DNA of 64,000 nt, taken from NCBI RefSeq assembly GCF_037038585.1, contig NC_092520.1:16871001-16935000 (forward strand), given 5' to 3'. A program made the position numbers and the translations under genes. This DNA comes from Patagioenas fasciata (Eukaryota; Chordata; Aves; Columbiformes; Columbidae). This document shows, one piece after another, positions 24,375-37,802 of this stretch. Every line of letters begins with the position of its first letter. The stretch's first letter is position 1. Below the pieces are notes generated by a model that saw only the letters and a list, made by a program, of their open reading frames with translations, was not told the origin of the DNA and ran no database searches.

Positions 24375-27300
24375 AGTTTAGCTGGCTAAAATAATTCATT
24401 ATTACACTTAACAAATTTGTGATATAGAATTTACTTCCAAATGCAAGACTGTAGAGTTGAACAAGCTCAGCACTCTGCTGCCAGGGAACAGGGTCGTCCT
24501 ACCTTCTCCCAGCCCACTGTTCCTACCAGCTCAGAGAGCTGATTCTGAGAGCCGATTTTTTTCTTTTTTGTTAATTTTCATCCAGGTACTCCCATGACCT
24601 AGCTTACTGTACAGCTATGTAAGTGTTAACAATAGTGGAGGTGAGGCAGAGGAAACTAATGTCTGCTAGGGTGACATCAAATGTACCGGAACTTAACATT
24701 TTAGATGAAGCACAGACCGTCCTAAGTCAACATCATTACCTTCAAGAAATTAACTTAAGCATGCACATACAAGCTTTGCTGAATTTCAGTCATAAAAAAG
24801 TCTTGAGATTCAGAGACTGAAGTTGTAGTCTCTAGACAGACTGAGTTCCATGTCACCAGTAGAGAATGAACTATACCAAAATTCACCTCTTTTCCAGCTT
24901 ATAATGAATTTTCTTCTCACCTTCTGGTTTTTGGACCCTTCTACCCCTCTGGCACTTCTCTTTTTCTTTAAAGCTATACCTTAAATTCAAAATCTTTTAA
25001 CTGCAGAACTTTGATGCTTTACATATTCTCAATATAAATAGTGTATTGCTATTTCTACCTCATTGTAGAACAGTTCTTGCAAGGGGTCTTTCTAGCTAAT
25101 GTTGTTTTCTGTCTCCAAAATAGTACAGGTAATATTTTTAAGCTCATTTTTGATACTTAACATGTATAATTTAAAAAAAAAAAAAAAAAGTTTTTAAAAA
25201 CAAACTATAACACAGAGTGGTTTTAGGGTTTAGAAACTGTCTCTGTTTACTAGATCAAAACAAAATTAATCCAGAGTTTCTCTACAGTTTGAAAGCTGCA
25301 CTAAATTAAATGCTATCTTCTCTATCACACTGCCAGTCCTGTTAAGAAATACAGCATTAGAAGTAAGATGCCACAGTAACTCTCTTGCACTTTCATCACT
25401 GTAAGGCTTCCAACATTTGTTTCTCTGCAACCTAGGATTTCTTTAGCACAGTAAGAAGCACAGAGAAGATTGTTGAAAGGGCAAAGGGATAATTTATAAC
25501 ATGCTACTTGACCCATCCCTCAAGTAATAAGATCAATTCTACCCTCTGTGACACCTGAATGTCATGGGGAGTTAATCATCACAGCTTTCAGTCTTACCCA
25601 GTTCCCATCAGGCTTACCGCATCATGGTTTCTCTCAACCTAAAATCTCTTCTCAAATTTATATTGCTCACCCTCTCTATGTTATCCCACTGATTTATTTC
25701 CTTAGGCTTTGCAGTGACGCGTTACACACTCCAGTGCACCCAATATTGAGGAAATTACATGTATTAGGAGTCTACAAAAATTTAGGTTTTCAAAGGTGGT
25801 TTTCAATGTCCGTTTTGACCTTTAAAGTGACTGGGAATTTGTAACCAGCTAGACACCTTCCAGATAAACAAATATATTTTTATAAAAACAAAATCTCAAA
25901 CCAGAATTAGAACTTCTATGTCACTTTAAAAAAATTCTAAAATCTTGTGAGTGCTAGTTTTCTGCCATTACATCTGCAATATCTGCAGTTTTCCTGAGTA
26001 CTCCAAAGTTCAGCTTTTTCTAGCAGTTTTTATTGATACTCATTGCTCATGAGTGAGCACTGGCTGATGCCAATGAGATTTGACTGAGCAAGGTCGGTTC
26101 AGGGACAGTAGGAGTGATCAGGGCTCTCAAATCACCTGCTGTACACAGGCTGGAAATGAATCTGTTTAAAATTCAGCTGTTTTTCTCAGAGAAATAGTTT
26201 TGGGGAAGATTTTATCTTCAGCCTCTCAGGAAAACCTCTACGGAATATAAAAATTTGTGGGGAAGGTATCACAACAGTTTCTTAGTTTCACTCTTTTTCC
26301 AACTAATATCACACATCAGGAAAACTGGAGAAACTGAAACCCTGATTTGTATTCATTTTTGGATGTGGGTACTTAGAATGCATTTCTAGCTTGTGGCGAT
26401 ATCACATTGGTGCATGTAAATAAATACTCAGCTGAAAACTTTGGCTTAGGTGAAGCATGGCTGTTCTGAACTGCAGAGAGAGGTTTGCCCTGTCATTTCA
26501 TCCAAATATCTTTTTTTGCACTCAACATCTAATATAAAATACTCAGCAAGACTACAACAGAATTTTTTTTTTTTTTTAATTTGTGGATCAGAATCAGTTA
26601 ATTTGTGAATCCAAAGGGAAAAAAAAAAAAAACGGAGATGGGTGTGAAATAAAACTTTGTTTCTGAACACTGTCTGATATGGGGGGACCTGAAAAGCAGT
26701 GGAGCAAAAGAGTTGTTTTGGATTAGAAAGAACAATTAGAAATATCAAACTGTGAGTTGTGAGCTTGTACCCAAACTAAGCTTGGGAGCAGGGCTTTCAG
26801 TATTGAATGGTGCCAAGAAACAATTGTAATGATCCAAGCCACCAATGACATGATAAATGACATTGTATGCCTGAAAAGAATTAGTACTCTACAAGCTTGA
26901 TAAATCCATCTGCCATCCATCCCAAAGGAAAGAGGAAGTCATATAGTTTCTTCTGCATCATTCCATTCATTTCAGCCGAATTCCAAACAACGTTTGGGCA
27001 TGGTAGGTTTCCTAGCCACTTGTACATTCTCTTGTAATAATTCTTTTATGGGAACTTAGTGTTTCTGTTATTAGTTGTAATGTACTTTATAACTGCCTAT
27101 TGCTTCAGCATGTCCTGACAGTTCAGAATTAGTAGACAGGAAGTTTACTATTTCTGCAGCTTTCTTGACTTTTTTGTTATGTTGCATCCTGCCACTCAGT
27201 TGTCACTGGGAAGTGAGTCGAGAGTATTTTTTGCCAACAGACAGGGGAGAGGACTTTGCAGTGATATATCATTTGTTTTTAGTTTTGCCAGATTTTAGCA

Positions 27301-30300
27301 TGAAGTAATGGATGATGTAATCATCATAGTCAGCATAGTTGGCAACCATTGCCTTGGAATAGGCAGTGTGAATAAATAGCATTGTATTACTTATTCCCTT
27401 CCGCGAGGAAAACGATGTTTGTAATGCTATATTGTGCTTGTGCTTAAATTTACCTTACTGTCTACAAAGCATGTCAATGTCTCTGCATTCTGGTCTTGTA
27501 AATACTGTATCACCAGCATATTTAACATGTATAACTATATTTAACATATTTAAGGTCAAACCCAAGTAACGACAGCATGTTAAAACACTGTATTAGAAGG
27601 AAGAGGCAGGGAAACTCTACATAATCAAGTAGGAACAGTAAATCTAGATGACCTTTCTTCAAAGCCCAGGGAGTGGTGTGTTTAGTTACCGGTGACTCCT
27701 CAGTCCAATTTTTCAGCTTTCCGTGTACAGATGTGTCTACTGGGAGCAGCCTTCAGCCTTCAACAAAAGCAAGACTTAAACTAAACCTTCTGTATTACCT
27801 TGTACGAGCTGCTCTCCCTGTGCTCACCGGTCCCTGCTCCCTGTGGTGCCATTTGCTAATTAGCTGTATGTGTCAGGAACTGAGCCTGGGAGAGGTCATC
27901 CACAGCACTTGCACAGAACCCCGCTGCCAGACGGTTTGGCAAGGGAGTGCCTATTCCGCTCTGTTTGCCTTCGCCCACCTGGTTTAGGTGTTTGTGTTAT
28001 GGTCAGGGAAGCTGCCCTGTATGGCCCTGTTTCTCTCCTGTGACTCTCGGGGCATATAGGCTGGGCCAGAGATGCATTTAGTCGGAGGAATCCTCTGTCT
28101 TATCAGGCATATCAACATTGTTACATTTCCAGGCCAAAGACCCAGTTAATTTTCCAGTGTGAATAACTGACAAGTAATACACAATCACAAATCAAACTGA
28201 AGCAAAGATTCTTGAGGCAAGTGTAACCTTCTTGTTGCTTTCAGAGGAAAGAAGGCTCATATTCATCATTCATCTTCTGTGTGTCCTTTCCCATTCTGTC
28301 AGCTGAAGGCTGCTGTATATATTGGATAGCTGTTTTGAGTCTTCCTCTCTGTGTAGGTTGTGACTCCGTGAACCAAAGACTAGTTATCATGTTAGATGAA
28401 AATGGTAATGCTAGAAGGTTTTCAGGGAGTTACAGGTCAAGGTGCTGCCCCTTGTCAGTGAAATGAGGTGAGGACCATGTTCAGGTTTTCATGCACTTCA
28501 CAAATTCCCTAAGATCTTCAGGCTTTACTAGTATCTCAAGACATAAGACCTTTGCGTTCTTATAGCAGATGTCTGAGGTCAACAGCAATGCTTAATTCAA
28601 AGACCTTTGCAGAGGTATCTGTAGCATTTCCTCTTTTCTTATGCACTGAATCTCTGCAGCAGAGGCATATTTTTTGATGTCTTGTAAATTTAAAAACCCA
28701 AAAAAAACAAAGCATGGATGTTAATAATCATTCAAGACTTGTGCAGAAGAAGCTAAACTGCAAAATTCATAAAAAGAAATTTAGCTGAAGAGTTTCAATG
28801 AACTATGACTAACAGCCTTCAGTATCTGTATTAGCACTGAGCAGACTTCTCAAAATTTCCTGTGTGAGCAGTGGAAGCCTGGAAGAAAAATTAGAGGCTC
28901 TTGCATCATACTTTTATTAAAAGCCTTTAGTGATTTTCAAAGAAAGACAGAAAATTTAACTGCAGTATACAAATAATATTTCTCTTTGCCTGTTGATGAA
29001 TTTTATCTTGATGAAGTAAGATTTAATCTTTGCCCTGCTGTTTTTTAATCTGGCATCCAAACAACTGGAAAAACATATTCATATATACGAAAAAAATGCA
29101 TAATATATATTTTTCTTACATATGTGCATACATGGCTATACATATATATAATAGATATTAATATATTAGCAAGATACTTTTAATCAGAATATTGTTCCAT
29201 TTTGGATTTAATGGAGGAGGAGCAACTGCTTGGAACCGAATGCAGTTAAAGAAACCACTCATAAAACTTTCTGAGACTAGAAAAAAACCTCATAACTTTG
29301 GTGTAATGCATGTATACTACTGTACAGAAAGTTTCTCAGTTATTCAGTACTGCATCAGGTGGCCTACAGTCAGGAAAGTTCATAAGGTCCTCAGCAGTTT
29401 CCAAGGACCACCCAGATAATTTGGATTTCCTGGACCATGGATTCTCCTTGAGCTTTCTCCAAGTTCAGGCCTTAGCATGGTCTTTTAAAATTTCCAGCCT
29501 GCATTTATCTATAGGCAACTTTTTTGCCTATTTTATGCTGCACCCACATAGTCATATAGCTTGTACAAATTTTATAGAGAGTAAATATCAATATTGTGTG
29601 TCAGCCTTCAGTTTTGTAAGCTAAAGAAGGTGCTACATCAGGTTGTTTCTTTCATCAAACCTTGTGTAGACAGTTCACTTAACAGATGCCTCAAAAACAT
29701 AGTTTATAGGTGAGTTATCCCTTTGCCAACTTTTGCCACTGTTGATTATTCAGTAGGGTCCTACATAAATAGACAACATTGTATTTTGGAGTCCAAAACC
29801 AAATGGCTGTCTTTAAACAAATGCCAGCAACAAGAAAACTCTTTCAACCTGCATGCAAATAATTCTAAATACGGTTTTCTATTTTATTTCATGCAGACAT
29901 TTGCATGTTCATGTGAACTCTGCTCTATGCAGGGAGTACTCTCTGGTCTCTGTTTTTCAATAGGTCTTTGCCCTGTGAAGGGCAAAGAAGGAAGTTTAGT
30001 ATTTGATGAAACTTGCATAGCCTGTTAAAATGCTTGTCAGACAAAAGCACTTGTGTACTCAGATAAAACAAAATGCACTTGATGCTGGCCAGAACTCAGC
30101 ATAATCAGCTAGTGATTGAAAATGCAAGGGCTAGTTTTCATTTGCTCATTGCATTAGTTTGTGTAGAAGTAGTTTTTAAGAGATACTTTCATTTTGATTA
30201 TTAAAATTGTTGACTTAGCCTGCCTTGCTCAATCACAAAGATTTCAGGTATGCAGTAGATGCATTTCTCAGTGAAACTAATTTGCTTACCTTTTCCTGTC

Positions 30301-30844
30301 AGTCTCTTAATTTGGACCCAAGTGCATTCATTTAATTGAAAAAAACAATTAGTCTTCTTCATGGAAGCTAGCATGGCTTATCTTCATTTAATAATCAGTT
30401 GTGTAATTGGTGTTCAGATACAGTTTAACTGGGAAAATTGCAGCATTTTTCCTATGTGGGATTATTTGAATACTGACGCTGCAGCTTCCCATAAAGCAAT
30501 CGATTCCTTGAGGGCACACAAATCCTTGCCTGACCTTTCGAAATAAATTAGCAACAGAATCCAAGGGCTGGTATTTTGATGTAAAGGTTGCAATGAATGC
30601 CATCTGTCAGGTATCAGAATGGTTTAATGAAGGCCTCTGTTACATCAGGTGCTCTCCGAGTTCAGGGGGTTGCTCTGGGGGTTGTGCTGCACCCCAACCT
30701 GTGTATTCCAGTAAAGCTAGATCATTCGCCTTCCTATGACTTAATGAGAAAATCTATCTGGAAGCTGCGAAATACTGAAGTTTCCAATCTTTTCCCAATT
30801 TGTGAAATATTCCCCCATGATGGGTTGCTGAATGGTGTTATTGA
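24375..30844. other. Intergenic DNA, no gene recognised
   Basis: Mostly AT-rich. A-runs lie near 25172 and 26622, a T-run near 26562, and a TA-rich stretch at about 29090-29170. The part at 27660-28080 is richer in GC and contains the palindromic homeodomain-like site gctaattagc at 27855-27864. None of the open frames has a domain I recognise. Confidence 0.5.
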
Positions 30845-31575
30845 CTGCTGAGTCTGGCAGCCTGACGGGGTGGAGACTACCGCTGCTCCACACACCCATG
30901 GCCAGCTGGCAGTGGGGCCAAGCACAAGTTACACACATGCACATACACGTGCAGGTGGGTCTCAGCTGACCTCTAGATGCTCAGGCTTTCAGACCTGGAC
31001 CCTCTTGTCCCTCCAGCAGCCTGCCCCATTTCCCTAAGCACAGAGTCCCTTGCCCAGAAAAGTGTCTAGAAATGGGGTTTAGTGAGAGGCCAGGACAGAC
31101 TGGGCCAGTCACACACAGGTCATGGCCAGGCAGGTACACTGACCAGCCCTTGCTTGTCCTCAACCAGCCTCTTTTGTCCCCTGATCCTGCTGTTTTCCCA
31201 CTTGCTCTTCCCCAAACCACCTTGATCTTCTCTTTCCCCACCCTTCCTGAAACTTCCCATAATAAATCCTGTGCAACCTAGAAATGTCCTTCCTCTGCAC
31301 TCCCACGGTTGTACCCACGACCTCTTCATCTGTGAGGTGATGGGGACCCTCTCCCCTTGGCTCGTGGTGACAGATGTTCCCCAGGACATGGGCTGCGTCT
31401 CCCCAGGGCAGCCTGGGGTTGAGGGGGTTGGGAGCTCCATTGGTCTGATGAGGTGACTGAGGCTCCCTCCCATGCCAGTCTGCCCCTCTGCTCTTCCTTG
31501 TGTGTGGGGATGAGCCTTTAGTCATGTAAGCTAACGAGCTGTGTCTGTTTTATTAATGAACCGGACACTACACCT
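30845..31575 (+). mobile_element. GC-rich dispersed repeat, copy B (LTR-like, family not identified)
   Basis: This is a second copy of the repeat at 6346-7540, in the opposite orientation. Matching blocks include 'cttgtccctccagcagcc' (about 31006-31023), 'agtgagaggccaggacagac' (31081-31100), 'cttgatcttctctttcccca' (about 31221-31240), 'ataaatcctgtgcaacctag' (31262-31281) and 'ccccagggcagcc' (about 31401-31413). An AATAAA is present at about 31260. This copy lacks several segments found in copy A. Assignment as an endogenous-retrovirus LTR is inference; no coding capacity is seen. Boundaries are approximate. Confidence 0.65.
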
Positions 31576-31884
31576 TGGGGGAAAAATTCTCCTTCCAGGA
31601 TGTTTGACTCTTCTCCCCACACCACATAAGATATGTGACTCTGTCTGGTCCTTGAATTATCATATTACTGATACTGTTGGGTAGCTTCAGGGCTGGGAGC
31701 TTGAACTCCTGACTACCTTGGCAGCAGAAGGTCTGCTCACTATGGACTTGGGAGTCTTCACTGAGCCACAGCCCTCCGTGGAGGTCCAAGACTTTGTCAG
31801 ACTTTCCTCTGTCTCTTGTTTCCAAACAGTTTTTGTCAAAACAAACTAATCTTTACCTCTTGCTCTACATAAAGTCTAGTAATA

Positions 31885-32018
31885 GAATTTCCATGCTTGG
31901 AGAAATTCAAAACCCACTGGACATGACTGATCAACTTGCCCCAAGTTACCCTGCTTTGATCAGAGGGTTGGAGATCATCTACAGAGGTCCCTTTCCATCT
32001 CAACCTGTCTGTGACTCT
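31885..32018 (+). mobile_element. CR1 LINE, 3'-end fragment, sense
   Basis: Typical CR1 3' UTR order in the plus orientation: 'tccatgcttggagaaattca', 'aacccactggacatgac', 'ccctgctttgatcagagggt', 'gatcatctacagaggtccct' and a decayed tail (ctgtctgtgactctt). It lies about 300 bp beyond repeat copy B. Confidence 0.92.
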
Positions 32019-35000
32019 TCAACACATTACAGTTTTTCATTTCTTTGGAGGGAATCCTCTTTCTTCATATATTAGGTACAAGTTGAAACACTGTTATTAC
32101 CAAATGAAATGAATTTGTTTAGTCTTCGTTTGGTAAAAAGCTGTGACTATGACAGTGAAAAGAAAGATTTGGCAGGAGTGTATTGATAAGAAGGATGATT
32201 CTCTGGACCATCTTCATGGTGAAGAGGGTAAATTGATTTCAGACTGAACTGAGAGAACCCATCTCAGTGCACCTGCTACTTGAGATGATACTCTCCAAAC
32301 ACAGAAGAAAATAACAAAATGCAAAGAATAGAAGTTAAAGTTTTTTTCTTATTGTTACTACCCTTTATATGAAAATATTTGAAAGGTACCCAGTTCTTTT
32401 TATCCTGTTCTCTTTTTACTGGTTCTGAAACTGAAATTCATCAAACTGAAGAAGAAATCCTTTGTCAGCTTGAAATTGGAGCATTCAATACAGTAACCAT
32501 TATTAGATAAATAGTTCAATTTTTATTAATGCATGTCTGTGCCACAGCAACTTCCCATATGTAGTACATAATACGGGTTTTGAAACTCAGTTTAACAAAC
32601 CAGGTTTTATAACTTCAGTTTTGAAATATTTTTGCTACCTATAGAAGAATTTCAGACCAAATCTTAAGTCAAATCAATTTTAGAAGATAGTCTAAAATCT
32701 AGAATACTTCCTTCCTACTACTCATGGCAGAATATTTGTTGGGTTGGAAATCCCATTTCTTGAAGACATCTTTGAAAAGAAATGCAAAATCAAATTTGGA
32801 CTGTAAACACTTAAAACAGATTTCAAGGCCCATCAATGAATGACCAAATAAATTATGAAAGTTATGTGTTTCAGCATATTTGACCAATACTATCAATAAG
32901 AAAAGTTAAAGTTCCTAGAATGACAGACCAGAATACTGATTTCTGCATTTTCATTAGCTGCTGCACTGGAGTTCCTGGGAGAATAAGTACAAATTGAACA
33001 TCTGCTGGATTCACATTACAGCAGTGTGACTGGGCAATGCACTCCAGAAAAGAGCAAGGGAAATCCTGAACAAATTTGCAGGAAACTATTTTTACAGCTG
33101 TTGCAGATATTAAAATCAGTTGGAAGAAGATTCTGTGTTCTTCAATAGTGGGAAAAAGAATGTTTAAAAAGTAATGGTAACGGTAAAAAGTAAGGGTGAG
33201 TTCCTGAAAGACCTCAGGAATCATATACTTTTTCAGCTGCAGAGGTACAGAGCTGCTTTTCATGTTGCAGATTTATAAAAGCTGTCATTCATGCGAACAC
33301 AAGGACAAACTGATAATGTTAGCTAGGCATCAGATGTACAGATACACAGCAATGCTAGATAGAAGAAGCTTTATGCTATCCTTGGACACTTAACAATTGC
33401 TGAACTGCCATCTTCACAGTGTATTGGGTACATTTCTGAAGGGCAAATAATGTTTCTTCCACCCATTAAGTATATTCTTGTTCACTATACACAAGAGAAC
33501 TGCTTCCTTTGTTAGGAAATGTCTCTTCTGACTACCTCTTTTATGAAAAAATATCAAAAAATTCTCTGAGTAATAAGGACCAAACCAAAGTGGAAAACAA
33601 TGCTCATCTGAACAGCTGACCGTTACATGTTGGTGGCACTACTGTAGAGAACAAGGCTCACATGCATAAGGACAGGCTGCAAGGTTGGGTCCCTGGACTG
33701 TACACTATCTGTATTTCTCCTATCAGAAAGGGAGTCTAGCTAGTGAAGAATTAATTTGGAAAAAGTTTCACATCCTAATTCAGTTCAAGATCCAGTGAAG
33801 GCCTAGGGCAGCTTTAGCTTAACACAAGAACCATAAATTGAAAGTTAGTTATCAAAGCTATGAAAGTTATGTTCCAAATGCAATATGACAAAATTCGTTT
33901 CCACTAAATCTGGGGGAAATACCTGAACTCACAAGGGTAGATTAAATTTCCTTATCTTGAGAGGCTTTACATTCCTCTGGGTTCCCTGCATACAGCAATT
34001 GGATGCTTAGCTCTGCCCTGGTTTAGGTGAGATGCACCTTTGCTGGCAAGAAGCAGCTTCAGGAGGACAAACGAGGACACCTCTGCTGGAGCCAAGCCAA
34101 GCCTGTGAGGGCTGAGACTGGCACTGAGTCTGGGAGAGTGCTGTAACCCAGCTATCAGAAATGCTGTGCCACTGTCATGCTGCTGCTGTTTCACAAAGGA
34201 TCTGTCAGCACTTCCAGCTTGGGGGTTCAAACCTGATCATCCCAAAATTGTACTTTGGTGCTTCCCTGATGCTCCTGAGAATGACTGCTAAGGTTCACAA
34301 GGAGACCTAGCATGGATAGTGTCATGTTGTGGAAATGTCCTCCAGTAAATCACGGGTTTTAGTTCATCTGAATTCTGAATAATCACTCGGAGTATTTTCT
34401 TTCAAAAGCAGTATTTATTTTTTTTTCATCAAGATAAGATGCATTACATACTGCATAAAGTAAAAAATACTGCTAGAAAAGCTGCATGTAACTGAGATAA
34501 CAAAAAAAAGTGTATATAGATTGCACTTGAGAAAGTAGGCTCTATCCCAGAAGAATACAGGAAATAGAAAGCTAGGGAGTAGTTTGAAATTAGGAATCTT
34601 TCTGAGTTTCCTTTGAAAATGTATTTATTTTGGGGGGTTCCAATTCCTCCAATAAAAATGAACCAGATTAGATTTTATAATAGCCTTGCTTTTTAAGTTA
34701 AAACAAAATGTAAACAACATAGCAATCATTACATAGACAAAAGAGATAATAATAAAGACACGGAAACACATCTCTGCAATTTCTGCAAATAAATACAAAG
34801 CAAAAGTTTTGCTGATATTTGATACCACCAGGGTCATTCACTGCAGCTCCAGGCTCGAGTTTTTGGGAGTTTTGCTTAGTTCACATGTTGTCATCACCAC
34901 ACTTCAACATAAAGCACCTCCTTGGCTCCTGCACTGACCTGGAAGATACTGTTTGGATAACAGACGGCAGCACGAAACAGTGAATGGTTCCATTCATTAC

Positions 35001-36514
35001 TAAGCGTCCCGGGAGAAATACTTTAAATTCTGTAACAAGTTTAGCCTATTTTTAAGAAAGTAAACCCAACATTAAGCAAGAGGATAATCCCTCTTATGCC
35101 AATCTCCTTTTGCTTTACAGCTGGATTTTTCTGCCAGACCCTGGCATCCACTGCTGCCTGTATTTATTTCAGTTAGCTAAACTACTAATTGCTCAGTCTT
35201 TGAAACAAGTATAAATACCATCTACCTTTGTGAATCTCACTTAGGCACCCAAATCAGATTTCTAATCTTCCTACATAATCAAAAGAGAGAAAGAAAAGTT
35301 CCTACATTGGACAATTTCAGTGTAGGGACTAAGGCACACTTTGGAGGAGCCTCTCTTTCTCAACTGCCTGTAGTGATCACTCAGACTCCCAGACAAGACT
35401 GGACCCCCAAATTAGGAGGTGTAAATCCCCCTCGCAACACATGGCTGCTGGGGTGGAGACTGGGCGAGCAGGCAGAGGCACGTGGGCGATGTCGGGTGCA
35501 GTGGGTGTCTGGTGTACGTTTTCCCCTGTGGGTGGGATTTAAAGGACCACTCAAAGGACAAAGTCATGTGAAACGGGTGCTTCCTACAATCAATCCTAAC
35601 TAGAAGGACAGAGTGCTCAGGCACAATTTGGGCATAATTCAGTCAGGAATATATATTAGAATGCACTGTCTCAAAACCAGTCAGCACTGTCGAGGTCTCG
35701 CATGCAAATTTCTTCCAAAATTAGCTAAAAATTATGGAAGGGCTGGGTCAATCTTGCTATTAAGCTAGAGACAGAAAAAAGAATGAAGTCTTCTTTAAAC
35801 AGTCCTGAACTATGAAATGAAACTGGCAATTTTGGTTACAGTGATGTTCTTTTAATGTGAATTGCTTTGAAAAATGATGAATCACTTCCCAAGTCCGCAT
35901 TCAGGAGCATCTTTAAATACACATCTGGGAGCCAAAGAGGAAAAATGGATATAAATAACAAAAAGCCCACACTTTTTGAATCTCAAAGGTTAAAGTACAG
36001 GAAAGAAAGTAACACACATTTCTAAGGGACGTTTCAGTAAAGTTTTGCTAAAATTATAAAAAAGCACTCACAAAATACTTGAGCTGATAAAAGGGGTAAG
36101 TCAGAACATCGGGGATTTTTATAACAGAATTGTAGATTGCTAAAACACACTGGCTTGAAGGCTCTCAGTATTATAGCACATGCCAGTTTCCACTAATTAT
36201 AATGCACTATTGTCAAACTACTTCACTCTTTCAGAGAGACAGAAGCACAAGAGGCAACACAAACAAGATGAATCAATGCAGCCTATGTCTGCTATTAAAT
36301 ATAAAATCTCAGCCATTAAACATGCTGCCCCATTCCCTCTGTTACATTCATGATCAAATCTCCAATTCTTTGTCAGACTTAAATCTGACTGTATTTTGCA
36401 TATTTGGAGCAGCATTTAAAAACCTTTAAAGTTAGTTTGGAAGGACTTTTTTTTTCCTTTTTTTTTCAGCTAGAGCACTTTCATAATATTTTAAAAGGCA
36501 TAGAAAGCTATGCT
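32019..36514. other. Intergenic DNA downstream of PDGFD
   Basis: No second gene is recognised. A 130-codon minus-strand frame at 32871-33263 is about what chance would yield in this composition and shows no domain. GC-richer pockets occur at 33960-34240 and 35300-35640. Potential minus-strand AATAAA sites (plus TTTATT) at 34624-34629 and 35163-35168 mean the PDGFD 3' UTR could extend into this stretch. Confidence 0.45.
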
Positions 36515-37802
36515 GTAGCTTTTAAAGTGCTTATTTTATTATGAGGTGGTGTTTAATAGTATTCTTCTGGAAGTTAATAAATGATGCACATTTTCCATGA
36601 CAGACAGACATTGCTTAATGAGTTAATATACCTCAGCGAAATGCAATCAAAAAGAAACTCACTGTCAACAGTTTAACCATGGCAATGCACAGAGCTGAAA
36701 TAAGACATCTAACCTTGGATAACTAAGATTAATGCATACATGACAAAGTTATAATAGTCCATATTTAAAACAAACAAACCCCAAACCAAATAATGATTAT
36801 TAAATCTCAAACACAGCTTTGTTTCCCAGTAACAAAACTGCAAACCAAATCAATATTTTCAACAAACGAGTTCCCTATCTTCATTGCCTGCTCGGGGAAA
36901 CATGGCACTCCTTGAACTGCAGCGAGGAGGATACAAGTGGGGGGTTTCTCTCCCTTTTTGTGTTGAGGGGGCTACTCCTGGCAACTGTGGGCAGCTCTGG
37001 GCAAGGGGCAGGAGTCCAGTCCAGGCAGGTAGAGACCAGAATCAGCCCCAGCCCACAGAGCTTTACTGGGGGACCTGGCTGGAGCCCCCTCCTGCAGAAG
37101 CTCCTGGACAATGGCTCCCGTGGAGTCACTGTGACAAAAGTGCCAGCCGCTGCACCCTCCTGATGCCACCAGTGTCTCAGCTAATGCAAAGCATCTACTA
37201 ATTTCAGCACATGATTTGCTCGAGTACAAACAGATTTGACTTTAAGGTTGTGTTATTTCATGCAGTGATGCATTTTGCTCATTATATCTCACTCTGTTGG
37301 GTGGGAACACTGGGAAGTTCCCTCTCAGAGCTGGGCAAACCATTTTATGCTCATACAGGCTCAAATTCTCTCTTCATTTATACCCACAAACCCCTGCTAA
37401 CCATCAGGAGAGCTCAGTGGGCAGAAATGGCAGCAGAATTTGAGTGTAGGAACAGGTTAGTGAGAAACGGAAACACAACATTATCTCTTTGCCAGCTTCA
37501 CAAATACCTACACAACTAGAGAGCTTTGAAAATCTCAACCCTCAGAATCTAGCTACATATAACCATAATCCTATATTCTTGGATGCTGATACATAAATCT
37601 ATGATATACCTGTTTAGCTGCCACGGCGCTAATCAGCACAGCTATGCTGAAACACAACAATCATTTTTGCTAATTGCAAAGGCAGGCTAGTAGCAAAGTT
37701 CAAATGATTAGTGAGCAAAGGTCCTCAGAGCAAACCTGCTTAAAAGTAAATGTCCGGTAAGCCGCAATTAATATGTCTTGTTTTTTTATTTTAATTTATT
37801 TT
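36515..37802 (-). other. PDGFD: PDGFD 3' untranslated region (distal end uncertain)
   Basis: This directly follows the PDGFD stop codon on the minus strand. The first ~250 bases contain, in order, blocks that resemble the human PDGFD 3' UTR as I recall it: 'gctactagcctgc' (plus 37682-37694), 'aggtatatcat' (about 37601-37611) and 'aagaatataggatt' (about 37566-37579). That supports transcription through at least 37560. Two AATAAA hexamers sit within 20 nt of the stop (plus TTTATT at 37795-37800 and 37785-37790). They lack an obvious GU-rich downstream element, so they are probably not the main site. Another AATAAA at plus 36535-36540 is taken here as a possible end, but sites further down are equally possible. 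The end coordinate is therefore only a guess. Confidence 0.5.

Noticed and set aside
23912..24389. Three long Pro/Ser/Leu-rich open frames
   Set aside because: All are products of the (CTTC)n tract, which has no stop codons in any forward frame.
32871..33263. 130-codon minus-strand open frame downstream of PDGFD
   Set aside because: A rough estimate from about 60 percent AT gives on the order of one such run per 64 kb in six frames; no domain or conserved pattern is visible.
1..36000. Possible exons of DYNC2H1, the neighbour downstream of PDGFD in mammals
   Set aside because: No open frame matches a dynein heavy-chain C-terminus; the interval appears intergenic.
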